This document shows positions 27,201 through 39,020 of a stretch of DNA of 64,000 nucleotides, one piece after another. The DNA is from Apostichopus japonicus (lineage: Eukaryota; Echinodermata; Holothuroidea; Aspidochirotida; Stichopodidae). The notes under the pieces are model-generated. The model was given only the letters and a program-made list of their open reading frames with translations. It did not search any database and was not told where the DNA came from. The stretch covers positions 17,194,111 through 17,258,110 of the forward strand of contig NC_092576.1 of assembly GCF_037975245.1 (NCBI RefSeq), written 5' to 3'. The position numbers and the translations under genes were made by a program. Each line of letters starts with the position of its first letter. The first letter of the stretch is position 1.

Positions 27201-27521
27201 ACTATCAGTGAAGTGAAGGATCAGTTACAAAAAGAGAGTAGGCTTTCAATGTCTAATCGATGCCTACTACATGAAGGAGCTGTTCTGGAGGAACACAAGT
27301 CAGTCGACGATTACGACATTAAAGACGGTTCAATTCTGTTCCTTTCCCAGAGACCACCAGAACTTGTTACATTAACTTTCCAGAGGACTTCAGGGGAAGT
27401 AAGTGAACTGAAATTTAATCCTCGTGATCCTGACTCAGTTCATTCTACAATACAAAATATCATCAAAGGTGAAAATGAGTCAGCTTCTAAAAGCCAAGTG
27501 TATGAGTGTAAACAGTTTTAG
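21255..27521 (+). CDS. giant ubiquitin-like repeat protein, diverged polyubiquitin
   Basis: One uninterrupted frame of more than 2,000 codons. The first in-frame ATG is at 21255, and repeat 1 itself begins with ATG at 21282. The frame is open upstream to a TAA near 21150. Eighteen head-to-tail ubiquitin-like units of 76 residues (21282-25385) are recognised by [43 protein letters not shown] and HLVLRL. They are followed by about nine strongly diverged units (25386-27521) that keep ubiquitin spacing. Ordinary polyubiquitin is cut after Gly76 by deubiquitinases, but only repeats 2, 4, 6, 9 and 17 end in GG; others end RRS, RGS, RRG or RKG. Repeats 3, 5 and 10 also carry I44T and V70D. Lys48 is kept in most units (Arg in 13, 16 and 18), and Lys63 is kept only in the NICKES type. 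I infer a mostly uncleaved linear ubiquitin-like polyprotein; expression is unproven and the 5' end looks damaged. Confidence 0.75.
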   Translation: MHLSLRCCEMEIFVKTLVDRTIKLKVEPSDTIENVKSKIQDKEGIPPDQQRLIFAGKQLEDDKTLSNYKFWNKSIFHLVLRHRKGMQIVVKTLTGKTISLEVEPSDTIENVKSKIQDKEGIPPDQQRLIFAGKQLEDDRTLSDYNICKENTVHLVLRLKGGMQILVKTLTGKKIYLEVERSDTIENVKSKIQENKGIPLDQQLLTVAGKQLEDRRTLSDYNISNKSTIHLDLRLRRSMQILVKTLTGQTISLEVEPSDTIENVKSKIQDKKGIPPDQQRLIFAGKQLEDDRTLSDYNICKESTVHLVLRLKGGMQILVKTLTGKKIYLEVEPSDTIENVKSKIQEKEGIPPDQQLLTVAGKQLEHGMTLSDYNISNKSTIHLDLRLRRSMQILVKTLTGQTISLEVEPSDTIENVKSKIQDKKGIPPDQQRLIFAGKQLEDDRTLSDYNICKESTVHLVLRLKGGMQILVKTLTGKYIYLEVERSDTIENVKSKIQEKEGIPPDQQLLTVAGKQLEDDRTLSNYNISNKSTVHLVLQPRGSMQILVKTLTGKTISLEVEPSDTIENVKSKIQDKEGIPPDQQRLFFAGKQLQDAKTLSNYKVWNKSLFHLVLRHRRGMQIEVKTLTGKTISLEVEPSDTIENVKSKIQDKEGIPTDQQRLIFAGKQLEDDRTLSDYNICKESTVHLVLRLKGGMQILVKTLNGKKKYLEVETSDTIENVKSTIQDKEGIPPDQQLLTVAGKQLEDGMTLSDYNISNKSTIHLDLRPRRSMQILVKRLTGQTISLEVEPSDTIENVKSKIQDKEGIPPNQQLLKFAGKQLEHGRTLSDYNISNKSTVHLVLQPRGSMQFFVKTLTGQTISLEVEPSDTIENVKSKIQDEEGIPTDQQRLIFAGKQLEDERELSNYKVWNKSIVHLVLRHRRGMQIEVKTLTGKTISLEVEPSDTIENVKSKIQDKEGIHPDQQRLIFAGRQLEDDRTLSNYNICKESTVHLVLRLRGSMQILVKISTGKTISLEVEHSDTIENVKSKIQDKEGISPDQQRLIFAGKQLEDDRTLSNYNILNKSTVNLVLWLSGSMQILMKTLTGKTISLEVEPSDTIENVKSKIQNKEGIPTDQQRLIFAGKQLEDERTLSNYNIFEESTVQLMLQLKRSMHNSVKRRTGKTISLEVELPNTIEYVKAMTQNKERNPPDQQRLIFAGRQLEYGRTLSNYNICKESTAQLVLRFRGSMQILVKTLTGKTLSLEVEPPYTIENVKARIQDKEGISPDQQRLIFAGKQLEDERTLSNYNICKKSTVNLVLRLKGGMQIFAKTSTGRAITLEVEPSHTIKNVKSKIHDKEGILPDQQRLIFKGRQLFEDGTTLSDYNVQKESTLHLVLRLPGIEKLCIFVHIMSSRTVKLRVNAHETISKVKSKLQDQVGITPDFSQLTFAGKTLCDEQTLLYYAIEDQVTLLLVPCSCDVTHIYVKPESGRSIKLRYAPQDTIGTFKKKVQEILFLPLNHHYITFNNKQLEEGNTFSDYQIQGGSTLYLYHQGTIPVIVAHPGNDTLIVHCRSRDTVEIFKRKLLSQQYCLNLSGIELQNDKSISFYNIQANTILRLEDTTNLNNNATHAVTLGQYEETTVCRGTKRDFSECANVSTIQTLNEAKYYNSNRNDGYIVEVNFGIRNKIFKFPLTDVENLRKLKEKVYAVEGDVHPDQQRIYGRGTELMDAEELVSSHVHDGKCILDLYLRKSKEISVLVIGMHGIRHEVIVDIFSTIEQLKKHLYWKRYYCLEGKVLMFNDRHLDDAATFSNYNIDDKSVLYALEIPENHMNIKIRISTRDVTSVFLSKSETIKTLKLLIRQQTFIPVDQQELTLHGTVLEDNKTLLEYFQEDGQILTLSLIHHIRISLTVCINMLKSSDYVVQSVNLLGSDTIEMLTQIICQRVFILPKQQQLKKNGQILEHSKTLSKSNLTNGDIIFVDILPLFKITINPGVGHKPVTVEVLPSDTISEVKDQLQKESRLSMSNRCLLHEGAVLEEHKSVDDYDIKDGSILFLSQRPPELVTLTFQRTSGEVSELKFNPRDPDSVHSTIQNIIKGENESASKSQVYECKQF
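21282..25385 (+). repeat. 18 tandem 228-bp ubiquitin-like repeats
   Basis: Units start at 21282 + 228n with no spacer. Higher-order structure is visible. Repeats 4-5 and 6-7 form near-identical 456-bp pairs; the proteins of repeats 4 and 6 are the same. Units with WNKS...RHRRG or RHRKG endings (1, 8, 12) are each followed by a distinctive MQI(V/E)VKTL unit (2, 9, 13). This points to recent unequal exchange of multi-unit blocks. Confidence 0.9.
25386..27521 (+). other. divergent ubiquitin-like C-terminal units
   Basis: This is the 3' part of the same frame. Successive segments each show a beta-grasp-like rhythm with an [50 protein letters not shown] or [13 protein letters not shown] helix block. 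Each is followed by a QxxL turn and a DYxIxxGSxLxL ending. None ends in Gly-Gly. A linker with [10 protein letters not shown] and a Cys/Asn-rich stretch separates units near 26040-26200. The end reads SQVYECKQF and then stop. A truncated copy of exactly this part exists at 5340-7190. Confidence 0.75.
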
Positions 27522-27691
27522 CCCATAATATGACAGATATCGCGCTACATATTTAACTCACAGATGTTGTCACAAACAGATGTTTTAAATGAATAATTCT
27601 CTACTTAATATAAGGTGAAAGGAATTACTGCAAGTAAATGTGTGAATATTTCTATAAAGTTGGCCCCACATTATGTGACATCAGTGATTTT

Positions 27692-27697
27692 AATAAA
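27692..27697 (+). terminator. AATAAA polyadenylation signal
   Basis: AATAAA lies about 170 bp after the stop of the ubiquitin-repeat gene, and the equivalent position in the duplicate at about 7332 also reads AATAAA. It precedes the tandem array, so a transcript could end before it. Confidence 0.5.
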
Positions 27698-27849
27698 GAG
27701 CAGATTTTTTTACTTTATCAAACTATTCTATGTCATCATTAAATTAATCAGATCCAAAACAATGTGCGGCTTTAAGTCAATGGAATAATTTAAGTGCATT
27801 TCAGGAAAGTAACGTCAACCTTGAGTTAAGATGTTACCTTTTATTAACT

Positions 27850-30800
27850 TATTAAGTTCTTGTTGGTGTTTCGTGGGAAGTATTTAGGGTATAAAATCAT
27901 TTTCAGTACATTGCAATTTTAGTGACAGCTTTTTCATACAGTGTTGTGCACTATTTCAAATTACATGTAACCTGCAGATGTCCAGTGAAGACCTACAATA
28001 GATGTTGCTGATGCATTGTAATATTCAGACAATTATCAATGTATATTTGTTATCATTTCTTGGGAAGTATTTTAGTGTATAACATCATTTTCTGTACATT
28101 GTCATTTTAGTGACAGCTTTTTCATACAACGTTGTGTACTAATACAAGGTACCTATAACCTGGTGATGTCCAGTAGGGACCTAGAGTGGATGTTGCTGGT
28201 GCATTGTAATATTTAGTCAACTAATATTGTATATTTGTAATGATTTCGTGGAAAGTATTTTAGTGTATAATTTTCTGTACATTGTCATTTTTAGTGAAAG
28301 CTTTTCATACAATGTTGTTTTTTTTTAGTGACACCTTTTTTCATACAACGTTATGTACAATTACAAGGTACATGTAACATTTTGATGTCCAGTAGAGACT
28401 TACAATGGATGTTGCTAATGCATTGTCATTTTTAGTCGATTACTATTGTATATTTGTTATAATTTCGTGGGAAATATTTTAGTGTATAATTTCCTGTACA
28501 TTGTCATTTTAGTGACAGCTTTTTCATACAAAGTTGTGTACTATTACAATGAACAGGTAGCATTTTGATGTCCAGTAGAGACCTTCAATGAATGTTGCTA
28601 ATGCATTGTCATTTTTAGTCAATTGATATTGTATATTTGTTATCATTTCGTGGGCAGTATTTTAGTGTATATCATAATTGTCTGTGCACTGTCATTTTAG
28701 TGACAGCTTTTTCATACAACGTTGTGTACTATTACAAGGTACATGTAACCTATTGATGTCCAGTAGAGACCTACAATGGAATTTGCTGATGCATTGTTAT
28801 ATTTAGTCAATTAATATTGTATATTTGTAATCATTTCGTGGAAAGTATTTTAGTGTACAATTTTCTGTCGATTGTCATTTTGGTGACAGCTTTTTCATCC
28901 AGTGTTGTGTACTTTTACAAGGTACATATTACCTGTTGATTTTTAGTCGAGACCTACAATGAAAGTTGTTGATGCATTTTCTTAGTTAGTCAATTAACAT
29001 TGTATATTTGTAATAGTTTCGTGGAAAGTATTTTAGGGTATAATATAATTTTCTGTTCATTGTCATAATAGTAACATGTACATATAGATGCCCAGTAGAG
29101 ACCTAAAGTGGATGTTGATGATACATTTTCATTTTTAGTCAATAAACATTGTAAATTTGTAATAGTTTCGTGGAAAGTATTTTAGGGTATAATATAATTT
29201 TCTGTACATTGTCATATTAGTGACATGTACACGTTGATGCCCAGTAGACACCTAAAGTGGATATTGCTGATTAATTTTCATTTTTAGTCAATAAACATTG
29301 TATTTTTCATTTCAGTATTTCAGTGTATATCATAATTGTCTGTGCATTATCATTTTAGTGACAGCTTTTTTTATACAACGTTATGTACCATTACAAGGTA
29401 CATGTAACCTGTTGATGTCCAGTAGAGACCTAGAATGGATTTGCTGATGAATTGTCATTTTCAATTTATATTGTATATTTGTAATAATTTCGTGGGAAGT
29501 ATTTTAGTGTATAATTTCCTGTACATTGTCATTTTAGTGACAGCTTTTTCATACAATGTTGTGTTTTTTAGCGACAGCTTTTTTCATACAACGTTCTGTA
29601 CTATGACAATGAACATGTAACATGTTGATGTCCAGTTGAGAACTTCAATGGATGTTGCTAATGCATTGTCATTTTTAGTCAATTGATATTGTGTATTTGT
29701 TATCATTTTCAGTAGAGACCTAGAATGGATTTTGATGATGAATTGTCATTTTTATTCAATTTATATTGTATATTTGTAATAATTTCGTGGGAAGTATTTT
29801 AGTGTATAATTTCCTGTACATTGTCATTTTAGTGACAGCTTTTTCATACAATGTTGTGTTTTTTAGCGACAGCTTTTTTCATACAACGTTGTGTACTATG
29901 ACAATGAACATGTAACATGTTGATGTCCAGTTGAGAACTTCAATGGATGTTGCTTATGCATTGTCATTTTTAGTCAATTGATATTGTATATTTGTTATCA
30001 TTTTCAGTACAGACCTAGAATGGATTTTGATGATGAATTGTCATTTTTATTCAATTTATATTGTATATTTGTAATAATTTCGTGGGAAGTATTTTAGTGT
30101 ATAATTTCCTGTACATTGTCATTTTAGTGACAGCTTTTTCATACAATGTTGTGTTTTTTAGTGACAGCTTTTTTCATAAAACGTTCTGTACTATGACAAT
30201 GAACATGTAACATGTTGATGTCCAGTTGAGAACTTCAATGAATGTTGCTAATGCATTGTCATTTTTACTCAATTGATATTGTATATTTGTTATCATTTCG
30301 TGGGCAGTATTTTAGTGTATATCATAATTGTCTGTGCATTGTCATTTTAGTGACAGCTTTTTTCATACAACGTTGTGTACTATTACAAGGTACATGTAAC
30401 CTATTGATGTCCAGTAGAGACCTACAATGGAATTTGCTGATGCATTGTTATATTTAGTCAATTAACATCGTATATTTGTAATAATTTCGTGGAAAGTACT
30501 TTAGTGTACAATTTTCTGTCGATTGTCATTTTGGTGACAGCTTTTTCATCCAACGTTGTGTACTTTAACAAGGTACCTGTAACCTGTTGACTTTTAGTAG
30601 AGACCTACAATCAAAGTTGTTGATGCATTTTCTTAGTTAGTCAATTAACATTGTATATTTGTATAAATTTCGTGGAAAGTATTTTAAGGTATCATATATT
30701 TTTCTGTTCATTGTCTTATTAGTGACAGCTTTTTCATATAAAGTTGTGTATTATTACAAGGCACATGTTACATGTTGATGCCCAGTATAGACCTAAAATG

Positions 30801-31650
30801 GATGTTGCTGATACATTTTCATTTTTAGTCAATAAACATTGTATATTTGTTATCATTTCGTGGGAAGTATTTTAGTGTATATCATAATTGTCTGTACATT
30901 ATCATTTTAGTGACAGCTTTTTCATACAGCTTAATATTCTATTAAAAGGTACATGTAACCTGTTGATGTCCAGTAGAGACCTACAATGGATTTTGCTGAT
31001 GCATTATAATATTTACTCAATTAAAATTGAATATTTGTAATAATTTTGTGGGAAGTATTTTAGTGTACAATTTTCTGTCGATTGTCATTTTGGTGACAGC
31101 TTTTTCATCCAACGTTGTGTACTTTTACAAGTTACATGTAACATGTTGATGTTTAGTAGAGACCTACAATGAAAGTTGTTGATGCATTTCTTAGTTAGTC
31201 AATTAACATTGTATATTTGTAATAATTTCGTGGCAAGTATTTTGGGGTATAATGTAATTTTCTATTCATTGTCATTTGTGACAGCTTTTTTATACAAAGT
31301 TGTGTATTATTACAAGACACGTGTTACATGTAGATGCCCAGTAGAGACCTAAAATAGATGTTGCTGATACATTTTCATTTTAGTTTATTAACATTGTATA
31401 TTTGTAATCATTTCGTGGAAAGTATTTCAGTGTAAAATATAATTGTCTGTACATTGTCATTTAAGTGTTTTAGTGACAGCCTTTTCATACAACGGTGTGT
31501 ACTATTACAAGGAACAGGTAACCTGTTGATACTCAGTAGACACCTACAATGAATGTTGCTAGTGTGTTTTCAGTTTTAGTCAATTAACAATGTCTATTTG
31601 TAATAATTTCGTGGGAAGTATTTTAGGGTAAAATATAATTTTCTGTACAT
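27850..31650. repeat. ~188-bp tandem repeat array, about 20 copies
   Basis: The unit contains TTTCGTGGGAAGTATTTTAG, CATTTTAGTGACAGC, TTTTTCATACAACGTTGTGTA, GTAGAGACCTACAATGGATG and TAGTCAATTAATATTGTATA-like words. TTTCGTGG starts recur near 27868, 28244, 28464, 28647, 28834, 29019, 29166, 29488, 29787, 30087, 30297, 30487, 30669, 30858, 31046, 31228, 31415 and 31607. Between 29440 and 30240 there is a 300-bp higher-order unit in three near-identical copies. The array is non-coding. Confidence 0.9.
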
Positions 31651-33080
31651 ATTTGTGATTGAATCTTTAGAGCAAAGTGTTAATAAAGAATTATATTTGT
31701 AGGGGTAAGTTCTCGGTCTAGGCTAGTAGGAATGAAGGTGGTGATTACTTCGAAATATCTTTTCTGTGTGATGGAATGTTTGGATCAAGGTGTTGATTGA
31801 TTTTTATATTTATAGGGGTATGTGTATTTTAAACCATTCAATAGGCCGAATCATATTCTATCACAGTAATCTACCTTGATTGTTCACATTTAGTTTCTAC
31901 TCCACAGAGATTGTGTTCAGATCTAGATTTGTTCTCGAATGTAAAGATGTCATAATTATGTTTTATCTACAATGAGTTGTATAATTTCACTTAAATTTTA
32001 AATCAATATTCAACACTAATTTCAGAGGGTGGTATGTATAATGAGAAAGTGCGTGTAGCCAGGGGTGACCTGTCATTATGTGAGGTCAGGTGTCATAGGT
32101 TTACCAGGTCATTCTAGACACAATTTAGCATCACAGCTTTAGTTTTACCGAGACAGGCAAGTGGAGGCGAAGAAAAACAGTAAATAGACTTCTTCTTTAC
32201 CCTCCATCATGCACAACCAATGAACACAAGTTAAAGGGGTGTTCCTCTGTCAGAAATTGTAAACTGATCTTGAAGAAAAGAAATGTTTCACACTGCTGGA
32301 AGAAAACCCATCTCAGTATCTTGCCACTTACTCCAGACATGGTTGATTGAATTAAACCAATTCTGACTGAGGCAATATTCCCTCACTCTAGGAAAAGGAT
32401 CACAGAAGGTGGGTACTGATGTCATCTGGAAAGATTTTCTTCAAAGGATTTACTTGGATATAGTCTTTTCTTTTTAATTGACCACCAGAATATGCCTATA
32501 AAGAATCCAAGTGTAACAGCAACCTTATGACAAATGTAGTTAATAAACCAGCAACATTTCTAATCATTTACAAGCTAATATATTTCATATCGTTACATTA
32601 CATTTTATAACATCCTTATACTGTACGTACATATTTGTTAATTTGTTGACATAATTCTTTTGTTATTTACATTCCATACATAGTTGTAGAATTAGTCCAC
32701 ATATGTTCCAAGACAACAACATATCCGAAAGCAACTTTTTGCATTGCTCTCAGCTTTGATAGATTATTGAGAGTTAAAAGTTTCAAAGTTATGCATCATC
32801 TCAACTAATGAAAAAACATTAAAAAATCATATCTTACTTGCTTTATGTATGTGATTAAATAATTATAAACATTAAAGATTGTTCAGTCAGCCTTTTTTGT
32901 AGCATTTAGCTGTGAGAGAAGAAATTTAGGTTTTGTATTCGATGTTGCATCCCAAGCTGTCCTCTAGAGAGGGAGTTCATTGCACTACATAAAATCTTCC
33001 ATTAACAACCATAACTTTATCATTTGTGTACACTTTCGATTAATATCTTGATTACTGAAACCAATGACAGGTGCCGTTGA
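31651..33080. repeat. unique flank shared with the duplicate at 7.9-9.35 kb
   Basis: Sequence matches 7900-9350 collinearly with point changes and small indels, for example GGTAAGTTCTCGGTCTAGGC against GGTAAGTGTTCGGTCTAGGC. It marks the right part of the segmental duplication. No gene is recognised. Confidence 0.75.
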
Positions 33081-33885
33081 TCAACAGATTGCAAATCCAC
33101 AGAGATGAAACAGTATATCTATTTCAAGAGATGATTATATTTATTGATTTAATCAATATTGCACTATATTGAACTTCGAATAGAAAGCTCTGAAGTTTAA
33201 GGGGTATTTTGGATTGTGTTTATAAAGATTCAAGCCCTCTCATTCTGCACCAAATAACATAGTGAAGACAAACAATACAAATTTTTGTCCCGCTGTAACG
33301 TTAGCATAACTTGTGAACCTGACAAATGTCATATGTTAGACATCTTATCAATTCGAATCTTTTCAACTTCACAAATATCATATTTTTGGCTTGTTCATCA
33401 AGTTACGCCCAAATGCGTGACTCAATAATTTAGAATCTCTTAATAAACTTAACAAAACTCATAATATTGACATGCTGTAAAGTCTATGTGCAACCTAGCA
33501 ACTTGACAATTTGATACTTTTCATAAAGATTCAACCTTAATCAAACCTCTCCAATTGACAAAATTTGTTGCATTGTCATGTTATATTGAACAAGCTTAGT
33601 CTGGGTCAAGCTCAGTCTACAACATGCCTGTCCATTTCAGAACCACCCTGGATTTGGGAGCTTATTTGGTAAAAAAAAATAATTGAAATGGAAATCGTAT
33701 AAATATAGTCACTGTAATTACCTTCTGAAAGTATCAAAATAAAATTCGTTTTTCTTTCTTTTTCTTTTCTTTTTTGCCTTAAAGTCATACTGTTCTTTAT
33801 AAAAAAAATCTTTGTCATGATACTCTATAATAATAAATGAGTTGAATACTGCAGATATTTTGATTTCTTTTTAACTCTCTCTTTT
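33081..33885. other. intergenic, 3' flank of PXMP4
   Basis: No coding signal is recognised. The right edge would contain the PXMP4 3' UTR; I did not find a clear AATAAA on the minus strand close to the stop. Confidence 0.4.
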
Positions 33886-36800
33886 CTATATTGTGCCTGG
33901 CTTATTAAACACTAAAAAGTCCCAGAGGTCGTTCCAAACGTTGGAGTCCCGATAGAGATAGGTCATTGAATTCTGGAGGGATGGTTGTAATACTTCCTTG
34001 TGGTTATAAAACTGCCACATGACGATACCCCAGACAATCGAAGCAAAGATTGGAAATGGATCTGTCTTTGGTTCCTGGATGATTCCCTTTTTCACCAACA
34101 AACGAGCTGCTCCAAAGAGGATTCTCGAGAGGAGGTACATATTGATCTGTGTGTGGAATATGATGACAAATACACGAATCAATTAAAGAAAAAAAACTTC
34201 ACATGGTACCATACAAAGTCTGCTCACAGTCTAACACGCCTCTATTTGGTGTTGCATGTTAGTAAATACCATACCACATGGCCTAGTCACAATCTAAATA
34301 CAAACAGACTACTGACAGTAACAGATTATGTTCTCAACGCTCATGACTTTCTTTAGAAGATGATAAAATAAGAAACCTCAAAGTTCTCTTTAAAGGTTGT
34401 AAAAAAGAATTTATTTCCTGTAAAAGATTTAAAGCCAGGCACGTAGCCAGGAATTTGCCAAGGGGAGGGGCAAAATTGTAGATTCGGCATTGCAAACATA
34501 GCGCCTTCATGGTTGGCTCGAAGCGTACAAGAAAATTTTGGCTAAAAATGCCTCCCACATCGCTGGAAATGGCACTTCCCAGGCCTTGTAAGCTGCATCT
34601 TAGCATTTTCTCTTTTGCAAATACTAGCGATATCATAAAAACATTTAAAAAAAATTTAAAATATGCTCAAGGGGGGGGGCAGCTGCCCCCTTCGCCCGAC
34701 CCCCTCCCTTGGCTACGCGTCTGGTCGGTCAAAATATATTACAATATGTTTACTGTACATCATATTTTATAAGGGTTTATGGGAATGAAATTAACCCAGG
34801 ATGGCATAATTATTGAGCAGACAGAATTGCATCAAGTTCTTTGTATCAAGAAGTATCAAATAAATCAATCCAAGATTTTTGCACCAAAAGAAGATTGATG
34901 TCAATTTTCTACATTTAGCCAGCCAGAGACTTTCAGAAGTGTATCATGACAAAAAAAATTGAAATTAAACTGGAAATTTTTTCAAAAACTGACAATTTCA
35001 ACTCTTATTTCTTTACTTGAAATAAAACTTGACCAGAGACAAAGCAGTAGTAATAAAAAAAAATATTCACAACCATCTCAAACACCTGTTTTATGTTATA
35101 ATTGTTAGAGGACTAGCTGGACTTTCATTGGTATACCATTAGCTCACCAAGATGTACAACAAACAGCAAATTCTTACTTATATTTTGTTCACCAAGAATT
35201 TTGCAACAAAGTTCAAAAGGCACCATTAATCCAATAGGCTACACCATTAATAATTATCATTTGAAGTATTGTACCATACATATTTGAATAAAGGAGGAGG
35301 GAGAGGTAAGAGGGAGCTTATTCAACCTGAGCAGATAATCAACACTTCACCACTGAGTGTTTCTACTGTATAAACAGACTGTACTTTTTTACTAACACAT
35401 TGGTTATAATATTACATTTCACAGGTCTTTTATACTGGAATGTCTCCATATGACAATTTTAGATGGCAAAGAGTTGGCCTGAGGGGTGAACCTACTTGGC
35501 TATTAATTTTGTTGTTCTCTCCAAAGACAAGGTAGCCACCAATAACACCAGCGATGAACGAATGGAAATGTTGTTCCTTTCCTTCCATTCTTTGAAGCAT
35601 TACCATCATCGACTTGTACAAGAAAACAAACTTGGCAAGGTTTTTGCTATGCATATAGGTAGCTTTCAGAATTCCTCTGAACTTTTCCAGTGTACTGAAA
35701 ACACAAAAAAAGGAATATTTAGGGTATGCCAAGGCTTCATAAAAGAAATGTTAGAAACATAATATAGATGATCAACATTATCAATTGAGTTCATATTGAT
35801 TGATTGGTATACTAACAATAAAGTTGCACACAAGTTCTCCCTTGGAAGTTGTATGTTGAAAGTTTCTCAAACCTTCACTTCAAACAACCTCAAACTACCT
35901 TTGACCCACACAAAAAGTGTCTTTGAACTCACTAAAATGGCTCCTCACAATTAGAATGAAGTTAATCGAGTCTGCACTGCCATGGATGCACAACCTTGTA
36001 TGACATTTGACCTCCACTTTTCAAATGATAGGGTTGTGCTTCTTACTATGGTAGATCTTCAGAATGTAACACACATGGTTTTCATGCAAGCACACAAACA
36101 CACGCATCACCACTGAATAGCTTCCTATTGCCTTCTACAAAGTATCAAGAAGAGGGGAACATTTTTCATCCTAGAAAATGGTTGCAAAAGTGTTTAAAAA
36201 CATTGACTCAGAAAAGATGTTGTCCCGTTAATAACCAACTCACGTGGAAAGTTTTAAAAAAGTACTTACGTTCCCCTCCCAAAAAGAAAGGTCATGACCA
36301 AGGCATGAGGAAATCTAACTTTGACTCCATATCTGAAAAGAAAGTGATAAAAGGAAATCAATCAATACAGTCAGAGCATGGAATGGCTTGAATTTAATTA
36401 CAGCTGTTCCGAAGATAGAACAAAATTAGGTGTGCACCAAAAAAAGGGGTTTTAATTCTATTTGATTCCTACTGTAGATGAAAATTCCATGCTAGACAAA
36501 ATTTAATCTAGGCTTGGCACACAAAAGAGAAGGAAGGTCATTGCCTGGTTGTGACCAGTGGCACAAGACCTAGAGTGTCAAAAAGGTTTCCAGTTCACTG
36601 TAGGCCTGATAGGGCGCCAGCATGCTGAAGTTATAAGGAGACGGGTAAGCAGGGATACAAAGTAAATTGGAAGGCCATCAATGGAATGATACTGGTAATT
36701 GGAAAGAACAAGAAGACTGGCAATATGCCAGTTTATTTATTTCACCTGCACTCATACACTAAACAATGTCCTGTAAGTTACTTGTACGTAACAGCATTAC

Positions 36801-37992
36801 ATGCAAGATTGAACATAGACAAGGCCAAGATCGGAATGACCATCAACTTCCCCCCCCTGCCTCACTGCCCCCCCCCACCCCTTTAATTGCAAAACAGTCA
36901 GCTTACATCCTAGAGAAGTTCAGGTACATTATATTAAAAGTTGAACACATTCCAGCCAATCAACTTTTCTCGGAAATAAATTTATTTTTTTAAACCACTG
37001 AACAAAGAGCCAACTTCAACAAAATGAAATCACTTGTATAGTACTACCTTTGTAAGGGACACTTGTACTTTGAACAATAGATTACAAATGTTTTGTTTTT
37101 CTGTAGGCCTTGATAAGTTTGATGTAAAAAAAAAAAATCTGGAAAAATTCATCTTTCATGCTTGGTGGAAAGCATCAGAAAATTTCTTGCTTATTTACTG
37201 AGATTTTGAGAAATTGATGGCACAGATTCATCATGGTCTTGTGTGACCTATCCTGCCTACTGACTGTAGTGTAGCCTTTGCCTAGGCTAGGCAGTATGCT
37301 ACAGTATTTTTATCTTTCTAACTACATCAAGACATTCTTTATATAACAAAGTGGCTATTCTTACGTCTAGTCGTAACAACAATTCCTTTTTGGCTTTTGC
37401 GCATGCGCAGGTGCTATTTTTACGACCAGGGGTAACAATAATTTTCGGTTAGGGTTAGGTTTAGGGTTAGGGTTGGATTGAGGGTTAGAGTTAGCGTTAC
37501 CCCTACTACATGCACAGTTGCTTTATTTACTTTGAATTTGCATGAATTCGCCCCGATGTCGTAAGAATAGTTTATAAATAATTGTTACGACTAGTCGTAA
37601 GAATAGCCACGGCCTTTATATAGACCGGGAAGGACAAACTTCGAGAAAACAACACTGAATAACATATTCCGAGTCCAACCTTTTTGTTTTCCTTTGACGA
37701 TGCCTAACTTGGAATGTTATTTTCGCTCTGTACACATCCCACTAGCCTAGCCTATGCTAGGCCTTACTTACTGTGGGCTGCGCCAGTGCCGAGCCCAGCC
37801 TGAGTTTCATGGTCATTCTAACCTATTACTCAGTGTGCCCTTCGCTCAATCTAGCGATTACTTCACACCAAGCTATTCTTCTACAACTCACACTGCTCCA
37901 TTTCGTAGACCTTTTAGTACCGATAGTACATCAAAATACTCTGCCGACGCCAGAATACCATTCGCAGCTTGAATCATAATGGAGGCAGCCAT
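33886..37992 (-). CDS. PXMP4: peroxisomal membrane protein 4 (PMP24), four exons
   Basis: Four minus-strand exons join in frame to 207 aa (human PXMP4 is about 212). Exon 1 is 37892-37992: ATG preceded by an in-frame stop, sequence from MAAS to LKGLRNGA, donor GTGAGT. Exon 2 is 36270-36332: YGVKVRFPHALVMTFLFGRG, donor GTAAGT. Exon 3 is 35496-35694: begins TLEKFRGILKATY and ends GENNKINSQ, donor GTAGGT. Exon 4 is 33886-34146: INMYLLSRILFGAARL, DPFPIF, LQPSLQNSMTYLY, DSNVW, stop. Phases match (2, 2, 0) and acceptors end in AG. The product belongs to the Tim17/Tim22/Tim23/PMP24 family of small multi-pass membrane proteins and should sit in the peroxisomal membrane; its transport role is not settled. 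Introns contain a MITE with telomere-like repeats (intron 1) and a hAT-like element (intron 3). Confidence 0.95.
34436..34723 (+). mobile_element. hAT-like MITE, family 2 (in PXMP4 intron 3)
   Basis: Starts CAGGCACGTAGCCAGG and ends GGCTACGCGTCTG, giving terminal inverted repeats CAG(G/A)C(A/G)CGTAGCC. The interior matches the element at 41280-41660, including AATGCCTCCCA, ATGGCACTTCCCAGG and a G-rich/C-rich right end. No clear target duplication is seen here. Confidence 0.65.
37337..37622. mobile_element. MITE with telomere-like core (in PXMP4 intron 1)
   Basis: Inverted termini GTGGCTATTCTTACG...CTAGTCGTAACAA start at 37351 and end at 37610. The 9-bp word CTTTATATA occurs on both sides (37337-37345 and 37614-37622), consistent with a 9-bp target duplication as made by Mutator-like elements. 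However, the few bases between duplication and TIR differ on the two sides. The interior contains degenerate TTAGGG repeats at about 37446-37500 and no coding sequence. Confidence 0.65.
37446..37500 (+). repeat. interstitial telomere-like (TTAGGG)n
   Basis: Short run of GGTTAGGG/GGTTTAGGG variants inside the MITE. It is the animal telomere motif and is imperfect, so it is an internal remnant and not a chromosome end. Confidence 0.7.
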
Positions 37993-38739
37993 CTTGTTTT
38001 CACATACCTAACAGTACTTATACGGAGGCGGACAATGGTCATAATTATTATGGACAGCCTACCTGTAAGGTAACGCAATAAATCTCAAGATTTAGTAATC
38101 TCTTCCAGTAAAAAAAATCATAACGGCAAAAACCTTCTACAGCAGTTTCCTTGGTATTAATTTACCTAGGTCTAGCTAAAGTGGTGTTTGTCATTACTAT
38201 AACATAAGGAAGCAGTACAAAAAGTACGGAAGCGTAGAACAGACTTCATCCGCGATGCAGATTACCCGACTAACAAAAGACAAGCCGACTTACAGTGACA
38301 TTATTGACTGACAGTGTAGCCTATAACATGTAAGATTCACATATATATTCATGGGACTGATAAGTTAAAGCAACAAAGATAGGCGAATGAAACATTGTTG
38401 TATTTTAGTTAAATGGGAGCTATTTTTAAAACCCGAAACTTCCAAAGTAGCGTCCAATAACTTACTTGAGTAGAATAAAAAGAGTGGAAAATATAGTAAA
38501 GAAACCGAAAATAAGTGTAGACTGTCAACAATAAAAATGATATTGAATCACAGTTTCAAACACCTATGATATACTTGTTCCTATAGTAGGTCAGATGAAA
38601 GGACAGTAATAAGTAACTTGAATATCGTATAATAATTGTCCTTTCTGTCTGTGGGGTGTGGAAAGAAAACATGTCGATGATCGTTTTCTAAACACCCACC
38701 TTAAAGTGAAAGATCCCCCTCTTTAATTTTAAAAGAAAA
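37993..38739. promoter_or_regulatory. upstream region of PXMP4 (putative promoter side)
   Basis: This sequence lies 5' of the PXMP4 start on the minus strand. No TATA box or CpG island stands out, and the transcription start is not determined. The rest is AT-rich and has no recognised gene. Confidence 0.3.
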
Positions 38740-39020
38740 TAAAACTGTTAGCAAACTGCTTATCCACTAGAGAGCCTGTGTAATAGAATGTGTAAAAGTA
38801 AGTTGGCCTGACGTTTCGATCCTAGTAGGATCTTCTTCAGAGGCTAAATGACAAGTTACAGTAACAGAGGAGACAAAAACACGCACAGAAAACAGACAGG
38901 TTTATGAGCACACTAACATTTTCTATCGTAAGAGCACTCGTTGAATCCATCGAAATACCTCTGTGCCGTCAAAAGCTTGGCGCATTTAGTCCCTACCCCC
39001 CCCCCCCTCCCCGATAACGC
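38740..39020 (-). mobile_element. Penelope-like element 3' end (copy 2)
   Basis: Reverse-strand sequence matches the 3' region after the GIY-YIG part of the element at 11460-13370. It includes GTCATTTAGCC, the hammerhead-like core, CAGGCCAACTTACTTTTACA and a tail with AAGCAGTTTGCTAACAG. A G/C-run marks the other side near 38995-39010. No RT sequence is left, so it is a 5'-truncated insertion or solo terminal repeat. Confidence 0.75.
38810..38840 (-). ncRNA. hammerhead-ribozyme-like motif, core intact
   Basis: On the minus strand: CTGAAGA, stem II hairpin GATCCT-ACT-AGGATC (with an extra A before it), then GAAACGTC. Flanking AGCCT and AGGC can pair to make stem I. All core positions of the CUGANGA/GAAA pattern are present. 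Stem III would be only A-U and C-G without a loop, as in minimal hammerheads thought to work as dimers. Activity is not shown. Confidence 0.6.
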
